Origin: Bacillota bacterium
Lineage (GTDB): Bacteria > Bacillota > Clostridia > Oscillospirales > Butyricicoccaceae
DNA: 10,150 bases
Assembly (NCBI GenBank): GCA_030705725.1
Contig: JAUZPW010000033.1
Location: 1 to 10,150 of the forward strand
Direction of reading: 5' to 3'
Shown here: positions 1 to 5,731 of the stretch, piece after piece
How positions within the stretch are numbered: the first letter of the stretch is position 1
How the letters are laid out: each line of letters begins with the position of its first letter
Translations under genes and position numbers: made by a program
Notes under the pieces: generated by a model
The model's input: only the letters and a program-made list of their open reading frames with translations
Database searches by the model: none
Told to the model about the DNA's origin: nothing

Positions 1-1
1 C

Positions 2-511
2 GAAAAGCTTGAAAAACAGCAAATGAAGATGACCCTCCTGATAAAAAACGTCGACAAAACGATAAACGCCCGGAAAGGATTGATAATTATGAAAGATAAA
101 GAAAAATTCGAAGGAATAAAGCAAAACCTTATACAGGAAAACGAAAAAAAGTATGGGACCGAAATCCGCCAAAAATACGGCGAGAAAGCCGTCAAAGAAA
201 GCAACGAAAAATTTATGGGCCTTTCGGAGGAAGATTACGCCAAGATGCAGGAGACCGCCCAGAAAATAAACGCCCTTCTTGAAAAAGCGGTGTTAAACGG
301 TGAAGACCCTGCCGGAGAAACGGGTAAGGAAATCGCCGCGCTTCACCGGGAATGGCTAGGCTTCACCTGGAAAGGCTACTCGCCCGAAGCACATATCGGC
401 CTTACGCAGATGTACCTTGACGACGAACGCTTTACAAAGTATTACGATAAGAATGTAAAAGGCTGCGCCGAATTTCTTAATAAAGCCGTAAAATCCATGC
501 TGGGGAAATAA
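2..511 (+). CDS. MerR-family regulator, TipAS effector-binding domain (5' truncated)
   Basis: This is the C-terminal part of a transcription regulator whose N-terminal MerR DNA-binding half lies left of the window; the frame is open to base 2 with no stop. The visible ~169 residues start with the end of a linker coiled coil (EKLEKQQ), then the segment IKNVDKTI typical of the junction between the MerR dimerisation helix and the effector domain. The TipAS fold follows: EKFEGIKQN, a charged helix around KYG...KYGEKAVKESN, and HREWLGFTWKGYSPEAHIGL, then YLDDERFTKYYDKNVKGCAEFLNKAV. TipAS domains bind thiopeptides and other hydrophobic cationic drugs in Streptomyces TipAL; the ligand here is unknown. 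A Met at base 23 or at base 89 could start a free-standing TipAS-only protein, but the open upstream frame and linker-like sequence favour a full-length regulator. A strong terminator follows at once. Confidence in the domain is high, lower for full-length architecture. Confidence 0.85.
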   Translation, partial: EKLEKQQMKMTLLIKNVDKTINARKGLIIMKDKEKFEGIKQNLIQENEKKYGTEIRQKYGEKAVKESNEKFMGLSEEDYAKMQETAQKINALLEKAVLNGEDPAGETGKEIAALHREWLGFTWKGYSPEAHIGLTQMYLDDERFTKYYDKNVKGCAEFLNKAVKSMLGK

Positions 512-522
512 GAGCACTGATT

Positions 523-562
523 AAGTGCAATGCAGGGGTGTACGCCCCTGCATTGCGCTTTT
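523..562 (+). terminator. Rho-independent terminator after the TipAS regulator
   Basis: A perfect 12-bp stem (GCAATGCAGGGG at 527-538 with its complement at 545-556) around a 6-nt loop. A T-G wobble and AAG/CTT extend it to about 16 bp, and it is followed by TTTT at 559-562. It lies 12 nt after the regulator stop. The convergent MBL-fold gene ends at 594, so the hairpin may also stop transcripts from the right, but the T-tract on that strand is poor. The rest of 512-593 holds no gene. Confidence 0.85.
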
Positions 563-593
563 ATTCACCGATAATTAAGTGCAAGATTTTATA

Positions 594-2210
594 TTATCGG
601 CCCCATTTTTCCGAAAGCGAATCGATCTGCCGGGTAAAAGCGTCCAAATCCTTGTTCGCTCCGTGCTCGCTGCGCCGGATTACCTCCATAAGGCGGTTTC
701 CTGCGGCTACAAGCCTCCCGAATACCGGCGAACCAAACTGCGTTCCCTTTAAGCCGGGCAGCGTTTCGGCGACAGGCGCGGGTTCAGCTTTGTATACGCA
801 GACGTTTTGCAGAAGGTCGTACTTGTCCCCGCGGTCGGGAACAGCCGTAACGAGACCATACTTCCCGGCGATCAGCTTCGCGAAGCCGTCGCCCACCTCG
901 CGCTCGCCGTGAACAATGAAAACGCGCTCCGGTTTTTTCTGATTGAAGGCTTCGAGCCATCTTAAAAGGCCCTTCTGATCGGCATGCCCGCTTATTCCGT
1001 GAAGCTCCCTAATCTGAGCTTTCACTTCAATTTCCTCGCCGAACAGCTTAACCTTCTTGGCGCCCTCCAAAAGCGCGCGTCCCAGCGTTCCTTTCGCCTG
1101 AAACCCCACGAAAACCACGGTGGACTCCGGCCTCCACAGGTTGTGCTTTAAGTGATGCTTGATACGACCTGCCTCGCACATGCCGCTTGAGGAGATGATT
1201 ACGGCAGGCTCCGTCAGAAAGTTTATAGCCCGCGAATCGTCGGACGTGACCGACGTTTTGAGCGACGGAAAATAAATCGGGTTAATCCCCTTCCTGACAA
1301 GCTCCATGGCCTCGTCGTCAAAATATCCGTAGACGTCCTTCCCGAATATTTTTATCGCTTCGACGGCAAGCGGGCTGTCGACATAGACAGGGAAATTCGG
1401 ATGTCCCTCGACCATCTGTTTTTCTTCTATATCGCGCAGAAAATATAAAAGCTCCTGCGTCCTTCCGACCGCAAACGAAGGAATCACAACGTTTCCCCCG
1501 CGGTCGAACGTTTCCTTTATTATAGAGGCGAGACTCACCCTGTAGTCCGCGACCGGCTCGTGCTCGCGATCGCCGTATGTGGACTCCATAACAATATAGT
1601 CCGCGTCGTTAATGTATTCGGGGTCCTTTATTATGGGCTGGTTTGAGTTTCCTATATCTCCCGAGAAAACGATTTTTCTCTTTTCGTTATTTTCTTCAAG
1701 ATAAATTTCAAGCGATGCGGAGCCCAAAAGATGCCCGACGTCTACAAACCTGATCGTAATTCCCGGAGCTATGCTTATAAGGTTGTCGTATATGCAGGGC
1801 TTAAAAAGCTTGAGCACGTTTTCGGCGTCCTGCATGCCGTAAAGCGGCTCCGTGATCCCCGCTCCGGAACGCTTTCCCTTGCGGCTTTTCCATTCGCTTT
1901 CAAACTCCTGTATATGCGCGCTGTCGCGCAGCATAATAGAGCAAAGGTCGCAGCTCGCGCTGGTGGCGTAGATTTCGCCGTGAAAGCCCAGCTTTGAGAG
2001 AAGCGGCAGCCGCCCCGTGTGGTCTATATGCGCGTGTGTAATAAAAATATAGTCGATTTCACCCGCGTTAATACCGAGGCTGTCCTCGTTCTGTTTTTCG
2101 TCTCTGCCCTGAAACATGCCGCAGTCGATCAGCATTTTTTTGCCGCAGGCCTCGAGATAATGGCAGCTTCCGGTAACTTCATGCGCCGCGCCCAAAAATG
2201 ATATAAACAT
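594..2210 (-). CDS. Beta-CASP metallo-beta-lactamase-fold hydrolase, probable ribonuclease
   Basis: A 538-residue cytoplasmic protein of the MBL-fold/beta-CASP group (COG1236; relatives of CPSF73/Ysh1 and bacterial RNA-processing exonucleases). The zinc site is complete: HAHIDH at residues 59-64, His160 in VGHLLGSASLEI, Asp185 in FSGDIGN. The beta-CASP motifs are all present: motif A Glu209 in MESTYGDREHE, motif B His409 in SGHAD, motif C His434 in IVHGE; SSSGMCEAGRIKHHL (340-354) is also characteristic. His at motif C is the RNA-acting form in known family members, so an RNA substrate is the best guess; the real substrate is unknown. Residues ~470-538 extend past the usual core and look helical and charged. 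The start at 2210 has AAAGGGG about 10 nt upstream. It is divergent from punA with ~114 nt between and appears monocistronic. Confidence 0.9.
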   Translation of the reverse strand: MFISFLGAAHEVTGSCHYLEACGKKMLIDCGMFQGRDEKQNEDSLGINAGEIDYIFITHAHIDHTGRLPLLSKLGFHGEIYATSASCDLCSIMLRDSAHIQEFESEWKSRKGKRSGAGITEPLYGMQDAENVLKLFKPCIYDNLISIAPGITIRFVDVGHLLGSASLEIYLEENNEKRKIVFSGDIGNSNQPIIKDPEYINDADYIVMESTYGDREHEPVADYRVSLASIIKETFDRGGNVVIPSFAVGRTQELLYFLRDIEEKQMVEGHPNFPVYVDSPLAVEAIKIFGKDVYGYFDDEAMELVRKGINPIYFPSLKTSVTSDDSRAINFLTEPAVIISSSGMCEAGRIKHHLKHNLWRPESTVVFVGFQAKGTLGRALLEGAKKVKLFGEEIEVKAQIRELHGISGHADQKGLLRWLEAFNQKKPERVFIVHGEREVGDGFAKLIAGKYGLVTAVPDRGDKYDLLQNVCVYKAEPAPVAETLPGLKGTQFGSPVFGRLVAAGNRLMEVIRRSEHGANKDLDAFTRQIDSLSEKWGR

Positions 2211-2244
2211 GCTTTTTAACCCCTTTGCAATCCGTCTTACCCGG

Positions 2245-2250
2245 ATTATA
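2245..2250 (-). promoter_or_regulatory. Candidate -10 box for the beta-CASP gene
   Basis: On the minus strand bases 2250-2245 read TATAAT, a perfect sigma-A -10 hexamer, about 35 nt upstream of the start codon. The -35 region (about 2268-2273, TATCTT) is weak, and the surroundings are AT-rich with a run of nine A's. The position in the divergent intergenic region supports it; the assignment is inference. Confidence 0.45.
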
Positions 2251-2292
2251 CTATATATCTAAAAAAAAAGATACGTTCGGGAATTAAAAGCG

Positions 2293-2301
2293 TGGTAAAA
2301 T
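2293..2301 (+). promoter_or_regulatory. Candidate extended -10 promoter of punA-ahcY
   Basis: TGGTAAAAT at 2293-2301 is an extended -10 (TGn plus TAAAAT), 23 nt upstream of the punA start. No good -35 hexamer lies 16-18 nt upstream, so the call is tentative. A ribosome binding site AAGGAGA follows at 2309-2315, correctly spaced from ATG 2325. Confidence 0.35.
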
Positions 2302-2324
2302 AAAGCAAAAGGAGACTTGACGGT

Positions 2325-3170
2325 ATGGACAGAATAGAAAATCACCGCCGGAATATAGCTTCCGCCGCGGAGTTTATCAAAACCCGCCTTGCAAGGATAC
2401 CGGATATCGCGGTCGTCCTCGGCTCCGGGCTCGGCCCCTTCGCTTCATCCCTCAAAAATACCGAAACGATACCGTATACTTCGATTCCGGGCTTTTCCCG
2501 CTCGACCGCTCCCGGGCACAGCGGGCTTCTTATCGCGGGCGACGCCGGTTCCCGCCGCGTGCTCGCGATGCAGGGCAGGTTTCACTGTTACGAGGGCTAT
2601 GACGTGCTCGACACAATACTTCCGGTCAGAGTGTTCAGAACGCTCGGCATATCCAATCTGCTGCTGACAAACGCAGCGGGCGGAATAAATCCCGGCTTTG
2701 CCGAGGGCGCTTTGATGCTTATTCGCGACCATATCGGTTTTTTGGCTCCCCCCGCTCTGTGGGGCGAAAACCTCAGCGAATTCGGCCCGAGGTTTCCCGA
2801 TATGACCCGCGCCTATTCGAACGAGCTTTCAGAAATCGCCGTAAAAGCGTCTGAAACCGTCGGGGTTAAGCTTAACGAGGGCGTCTATGTTTACGCGCCG
2901 GGCGCGCAGTATGAAACACCCGCCGAGATACGCGCGTTTAAGGCGCTGGGTGCAGACGCCGTAGGGATGTCCACCGTACCCGAAGCGGTCGCCGGGCGTC
3001 ACGCGGGCATGCGGGTGCTCGCCATATCCTGCATAACGAATATGGCTGCTGGAATCACCGGGCGCGAGCTTAACGAGCTTGAAGTCTTAGAAGTTTCAAA
3101 ACGGGTTTCTGATGGCTTTTCCCGCCTGATGACCGAAATTATTAAAAATATACCTGAGGAAAGGGCGTAG
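2325..3170 (+). CDS. punA: Purine nucleoside phosphorylase, trimeric 6-oxopurine type
   Basis: Cytosolic enzyme that splits purine (deoxy)ribonucleosides with phosphate into base and (deoxy)ribose-1-phosphate, for purine salvage. The 281-residue length matches the trimeric NP-II family (PNP/MTAP). Visible motifs: VVLGSGLG with phosphate-binding Ser34, His65 in APGHSG, Arg85/His87/Tyr89 in MQGRFHCYEG, NAAGGIN, GAQYETPAEI with Glu197, GADAVGMSTVPE, and ITNMAAG with Asn239. By alignment from memory, Glu197 and Asn239 match human Glu201 and Asn243, the pair that gives preference for hypoxanthine/guanine nucleosides over adenine ones. MTA phosphorylase from the same family normally carries Asp at the Asn position, so MTAP is unlikely. 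Its stop lies 4 nt before ahcY, whose ribosome binding site GAGGAAAGG is inside the end of this gene, so the two are cotranscribed and probably translationally coupled. Confidence 0.93.
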   Translation: MDRIENHRRNIASAAEFIKTRLARIPDIAVVLGSGLGPFASSLKNTETIPYTSIPGFSRSTAPGHSGLLIAGDAGSRRVLAMQGRFHCYEGYDVLDTILPVRVFRTLGISNLLLTNAAGGINPGFAEGALMLIRDHIGFLAPPALWGENLSEFGPRFPDMTRAYSNELSEIAVKASETVGVKLNEGVYVYAPGAQYETPAEIRAFKALGADAVGMSTVPEAVAGRHAGMRVLAISCITNMAAGITGRELNELEVLEVSKRVSDGFSRLMTEIIKNIPEERA

Positions 3171-3174
3171 AAAA

Positions 3175-4422
3175 ATGTCGGTAATAAAAGACCCCTCGCT
3201 TGCGCCGTCGGGGCTTCAGAAAATAAACTGGGTAAAGGCTAATATGCCCGTTTTAAGCAATATTGAAAGCGAATTCTTAAAAGAAAAGCCGTTTGACGGC
3301 ATAAAAATAACCCTTTCGGTTCATATGGAGGCAAAAACCGCCTATCTCGTCACCGTCCTGGCGTCCGGCGGCGCTTCGGTATACGCGACCGGCTCAAACC
3401 CGCTGTCAACGCAGGACGACGTCGCGGCGGCGCTCGCCTCGTTTGATAACGTCGAGGTTTTCGCCGTACACGGCGCGTCCCCCGAGGAATACGAAAGCCA
3501 TATCGAAGCGGCGCTCGCCTGCCGCCCGGAGGTCGTAATAGACGACGGCGGCGACCTTGTGAACATGCTGCACACAAAAAGGCAGGACCTTGCCGCAAAC
3601 GTCCGGGGCGGCTGCGAGGAGACCACGACCGGGATCCTTCGCCTTCGCGCCATGGAAAAAGAAAACGCGCTGATGTTTCCGATGATAGCCGTAAACAACG
3701 CGCGAACAAAGTATTTGTTTGATAACCGTTACGGAACAGGTCAGTCCGTGTGGGACGGCATAAACCGCACGACAAACCTGATCGTCGCCGGAAAAACCGT
3801 GGTCGTCGCGGGCTACGGCTGGTGCGGCAAGGGCGTTGCCATGCGCGCGAAGGGCTTCGGCGCGAAAGTCGTCATAACGGAAATAGACCCCGTCAAGGCG
3901 CTCGAAGCGCATATGGACGGTTTCACCGTCATGCCCATGAAAAAAGCCGCCGCCCTCGGGGATCTTTTCATAACCGTCACAGGCTGCCGGGACGTGATAA
4001 CAAAAGAGCATTTTCCGCTTATGAAAGACGGAGCCGTCCTGTGCAACGCGGGCCACTTCGACGTCGAGGTTTCCCGCTCCGACCTAGAGCTCGTCTGCGT
4101 AAAAAAAGAGACCCGCCGCGCTAATATTGTCGGCTATACGCTTCCAAACGGAAAAACCCTCAACCTGCTTGGCGAAGGGCGGCTTGTAAACCTGGCCGCG
4201 GGCGACGGCCATCCGGCCGAAATAATGGACCTCAGCTTCGCGCTTCAGGCGCTTTCCGCAGCTTACCTTTTGGAAAACTACGCAAAGCTCGGCAGAAAAG
4301 TAATCGACGTTCCCGCCGAGATAGACGATTACGTCGCGCGCGCGAAGCTCGGCTCGATCCCGGTTGACTTTGACGAACTGACGGAAGCGCAGAAAGAATA
4401 TCTCAAAAGCTGGAATGCCTGA
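3175..4422 (+). CDS. ahcY: S-adenosylhomocysteine hydrolase (short, archaeal/Thermotoga type)
   Basis: NAD-dependent cytosolic enzyme that reversibly splits S-adenosylhomocysteine into homocysteine and adenosine, removing the product inhibitor of SAM methyltransferases. Catalytic and binding residues are in place: His50, Asp124 in DDGGDL, Glu149 in EETTTG, Asn174/Lys179/Asp183/Asn184 in VNNARTKYLFDN, the Rossmann GYGWCG (213-218) with Glu236 after the second strand, His294 in GHFDVE, and EGRLVNLAAGDGHP near the end. At 415 residues it is the short form, lacking the ~40-residue insertion and the C-terminal Lys-Tyr tail of the ~430-490-residue mammalian/proteobacterial enzymes. The N-terminal pocket reads HMEAKTA instead of human HMTVETA, as in the Thermotoga/archaeal group. 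Some archaeal relatives use S-inosylhomocysteine; the PNP partner makes that worth testing. It ends 2 nt before the convergent apbE stop. Confidence 0.92.
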   Translation: MSVIKDPSLAPSGLQKINWVKANMPVLSNIESEFLKEKPFDGIKITLSVHMEAKTAYLVTVLASGGASVYATGSNPLSTQDDVAAALASFDNVEVFAVHGASPEEYESHIEAALACRPEVVIDDGGDLVNMLHTKRQDLAANVRGGCEETTTGILRLRAMEKENALMFPMIAVNNARTKYLFDNRYGTGQSVWDGINRTTNLIVAGKTVVVAGYGWCGKGVAMRAKGFGAKVVITEIDPVKALEAHMDGFTVMPMKKAAALGDLFITVTGCRDVITKEHFPLMKDGAVLCNAGHFDVEVSRSDLELVCVKKETRRANIVGYTLPNGKTLNLLGEGRLVNLAAGDGHPAEIMDLSFALQALSAAYLLENYAKLGRKVIDVPAEIDDYVARAKLGSIPVDFDELTEAQKEYLKSWNA

Positions 4423-4424
4423 GT

Positions 4425-5456
4425 TTATTCAGTTATATATCCCCCGGCCTCTTCGGGCTCCATAATTTCTTTGAGCTTGGGAGTCGCCCTGATTCTTTTG
4501 TCCTCGGTCGCAAACATCGCGCCGTCTATTTCGCTTAAAGCGGATGCGAAATCATAGCCCTTTTCCCGTCCCATCACGAAAAGGGAAGTTGAAAGAATAT
4601 CGCATATTTCCGCTGAACCGCCGATAACGGTCGTCTCGGTAACCCCCTTCGCGGGGTATCCGGTTTTCGGGTCAAGTATGTGGCAGTACCGCACGCCTTC
4701 GTAAATATAATAACGCTGGTAGTCGCCCGAGGAGACCGCCGCTTTGTCCGAAAGCGGCAAGACCGCTATAACGGAGCCCTGTTCCCTCGGGTTTTGAACG
4801 CCGACCATGAATTTTTGGCCGTCGGGCCTGCCGCCTATAACGAAGATGTTTCCGCCCGCGTTTATTATGCCGCTCCTGATTCCCGATTTTCTGAGCACAG
4901 ACGCCGCCCGGTCCGTGGCGTAGCCCTTAGCTATCCCGCCCAGATCCAGCGCCATTCCCGGCTGCGTCAGAAAAACCGTTTTGTTGTTCTTATTTAATAT
5001 GACCTTACCGTACCCGCATTTTATAAGCGCTTTTTTAATCTCCGCCTCGGACGGCGGAGAATTTTTTTCTTTTCCGAAATCCCATAAATCCATTAGAGGC
5101 CCGACAGTAATGTCGAACGCGCCGCCCGTCCGATTAGCCCATGAAAGCGAGTCGCTGATCATTAAGAAAACGTCGTCCGAAACCTTGACCGGCTCCTTCC
5201 CCGCGTTTTTGTTTATTTTGCTTACTTCGCTTCCGGCAGAAAAGCGGTCGCAAAGCGCCGCGATCCTGAAAAATTCCTTTTCCGCCGCGTCAAGCGCCGT
5301 TTTCACCCCGCTTTTTGAATCGGAATATACGGAAAGGTCTATAACCGTGTCCATCGTGAAGAACTGGCGGTTATATGCCTTGTTGACCGGGGCGCAGGCC
5401 GAGAGAGTTAAAAACATCGGCAATAAAAGGAGCGTCGCTGCCTTTTTTATTTGCAT
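4425..5456 (-). CDS. apbE: ApbE, FAD:protein FMN transferase, lipoprotein
   Basis: Exported, membrane-anchored enzyme that transfers FMN from FAD to a Thr/Ser of target proteins outside the cytoplasm (known targets: NqrB/NqrC, RnfD/RnfG and FMN-binding domains). A lipoprotein signal peptide covers residues 1-21 with lipobox LSAC and Cys21. ApbE motifs follow in order: FFTMDTVIDLSVY, RFSAGSEVSKIN, GGAFDITVGPLMDLW, DLGGIAKGYATD (171-182), GIINAGGNIFVIG (196-208), SSGDYQRYY (242-250), HILDPKTGYP (259-268), and the Mg2+-site region CDILSTSLFVMG with Asp286 and Ser289/Thr290. The 343-residue length is normal. Its ATG lies inside the last codons of the 41-residue upstream gene (10-nt overlap), so translation is probably coupled. 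It closes the symporter operon. No recognisable flavinylation target is encoded in the window. Confidence 0.93.
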   Translation of the reverse strand: MQIKKAATLLLLPMFLTLSACAPVNKAYNRQFFTMDTVIDLSVYSDSKSGVKTALDAAEKEFFRIAALCDRFSAGSEVSKINKNAGKEPVKVSDDVFLMISDSLSWANRTGGAFDITVGPLMDLWDFGKEKNSPPSEAEIKKALIKCGYGKVILNKNNKTVFLTQPGMALDLGGIAKGYATDRAASVLRKSGIRSGIINAGGNIFVIGGRPDGQKFMVGVQNPREQGSVIAVLPLSDKAAVSSGDYQRYYIYEGVRYCHILDPKTGYPAKGVTETTVIGGSAEICDILSTSLFVMGREKGYDFASALSEIDGAMFATEDKRIRATPKLKEIMEPEEAGGYITE

Positions 5457-5572
5457 GAGTCCGGCTCATCCTCAATATCCGATTTTTTTACAATATAATT
5501 AATAAGCCTCAGACAAAGCGCCGTGAAGAAGAAGCCGAGGATTGACGCGGCCCACATAGTAACGGTAAACAT
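5447..5572 (-). CDS. 41-residue single-pass membrane microprotein, overlaps apbE
   Basis: A short reading frame, starting MFTVTMWAASILGFFFTALC and ending KKSDIEDEPDSCK. Residues ~4-28 are one continuous hydrophobic helix; the tail is charged, with KK directly after the membrane segment, predicting a cytoplasmic C-terminus by the positive-inside rule. It is supported by a very strong ribosome binding site GGGGAGGG (5588-5581) 8 nt before ATG 5572, by its place in a four-gene tandem with gaps of 15 nt or less, and by a 10-nt overlap of its end with the apbE start. I recognise no family. It is comparable in size and placement to small subunits that accompany secondary transporters (MetS of NSS transporters, the 'symporter small accessory protein' of SSS permeases), but similarity to them is not evident by eye. 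An accessory subunit of the symporter is inference. Confidence 0.7.
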   Translation of the reverse strand: MFTVTMWAASILGFFFTALCLRLINYIVKKSDIEDEPDSCK

Positions 5573-5587
5573 ATAAATGCCCCTCCC

Positions 5588-5731
5588 CTACCTGAAGCTC
5601 ACGGGAAGCCGCAGGCTTTTGAGCATGCGGATTATCTCCGGCGCGCCCTTCATTATAACGTTTAAGTAAATGCATAAAAACGAGCCGAACGCAAACCCGA
5701 TTGTAAACTCGCAGAACATCTTAAATCCCAT
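5588..5731 (-). CDS. 47-residue single-pass membrane microprotein, coupled to symporter
   Basis: A short reading frame beginning MGFKMFCEFTIGFAFGSFLC. The hydrophobic stretch ~6-27 forms one membrane helix with small residues (G12, A14, G16, S17) spaced as in helix-packing faces. The C-terminal 20 residues (KGAPEIIRMLKSLRLPVSFR) are basic and could form an amphipathic helix. Its ATG shares one base with the symporter stop (TAATG), with ribosome binding site GGAGAGGG just upstream inside the symporter gene, so translation is coupled. It stops 15 nt before the next microprotein, whose ribosome binding site begins at the stop codon. No family recognised. The alternative that it is chance coding cannot be fully excluded at this length, but the start coupling, Shine-Dalgarno site and clean membrane-helix composition argue for a real gene. 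Confidence 0.68.
   Translation of the reverse strand: MGFKMFCEFTIGFAFGSFLCIYLNVIMKGAPEIIRMLKSLRLPVSFR

Noticed and set aside
520..584. Direct repeat ATTAAGTGCAA at 520-530 and 574-584 around the terminator
   Set aside because: Only 11 bp and two copies; the first copy is part of the terminator stem. It could be a remnant of a duplication but is too short to support a claim.
538..912. A 124-codon plus-strand frame starting in the terminator hairpin
   Set aside because: It starts in the loop of a terminator and is antisense to the beta-CASP gene; no credible start.
2211..2324. A SAM or SAH riboswitch upstream of punA-ahcY
   Set aside because: Only 114 nt are available, no paired helices of the required kind are seen, and most of the space is AT-rich promoter sequence.
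3342..4124. Several long open frames antisense or out of frame within ahcY (up to 216 codons)
   Set aside because: They lie wholly inside a gene with complete catalytic motifs; such shadows are common in GC-biased third positions, and their composition is Arg/Pro/Ser-rich without a domain.
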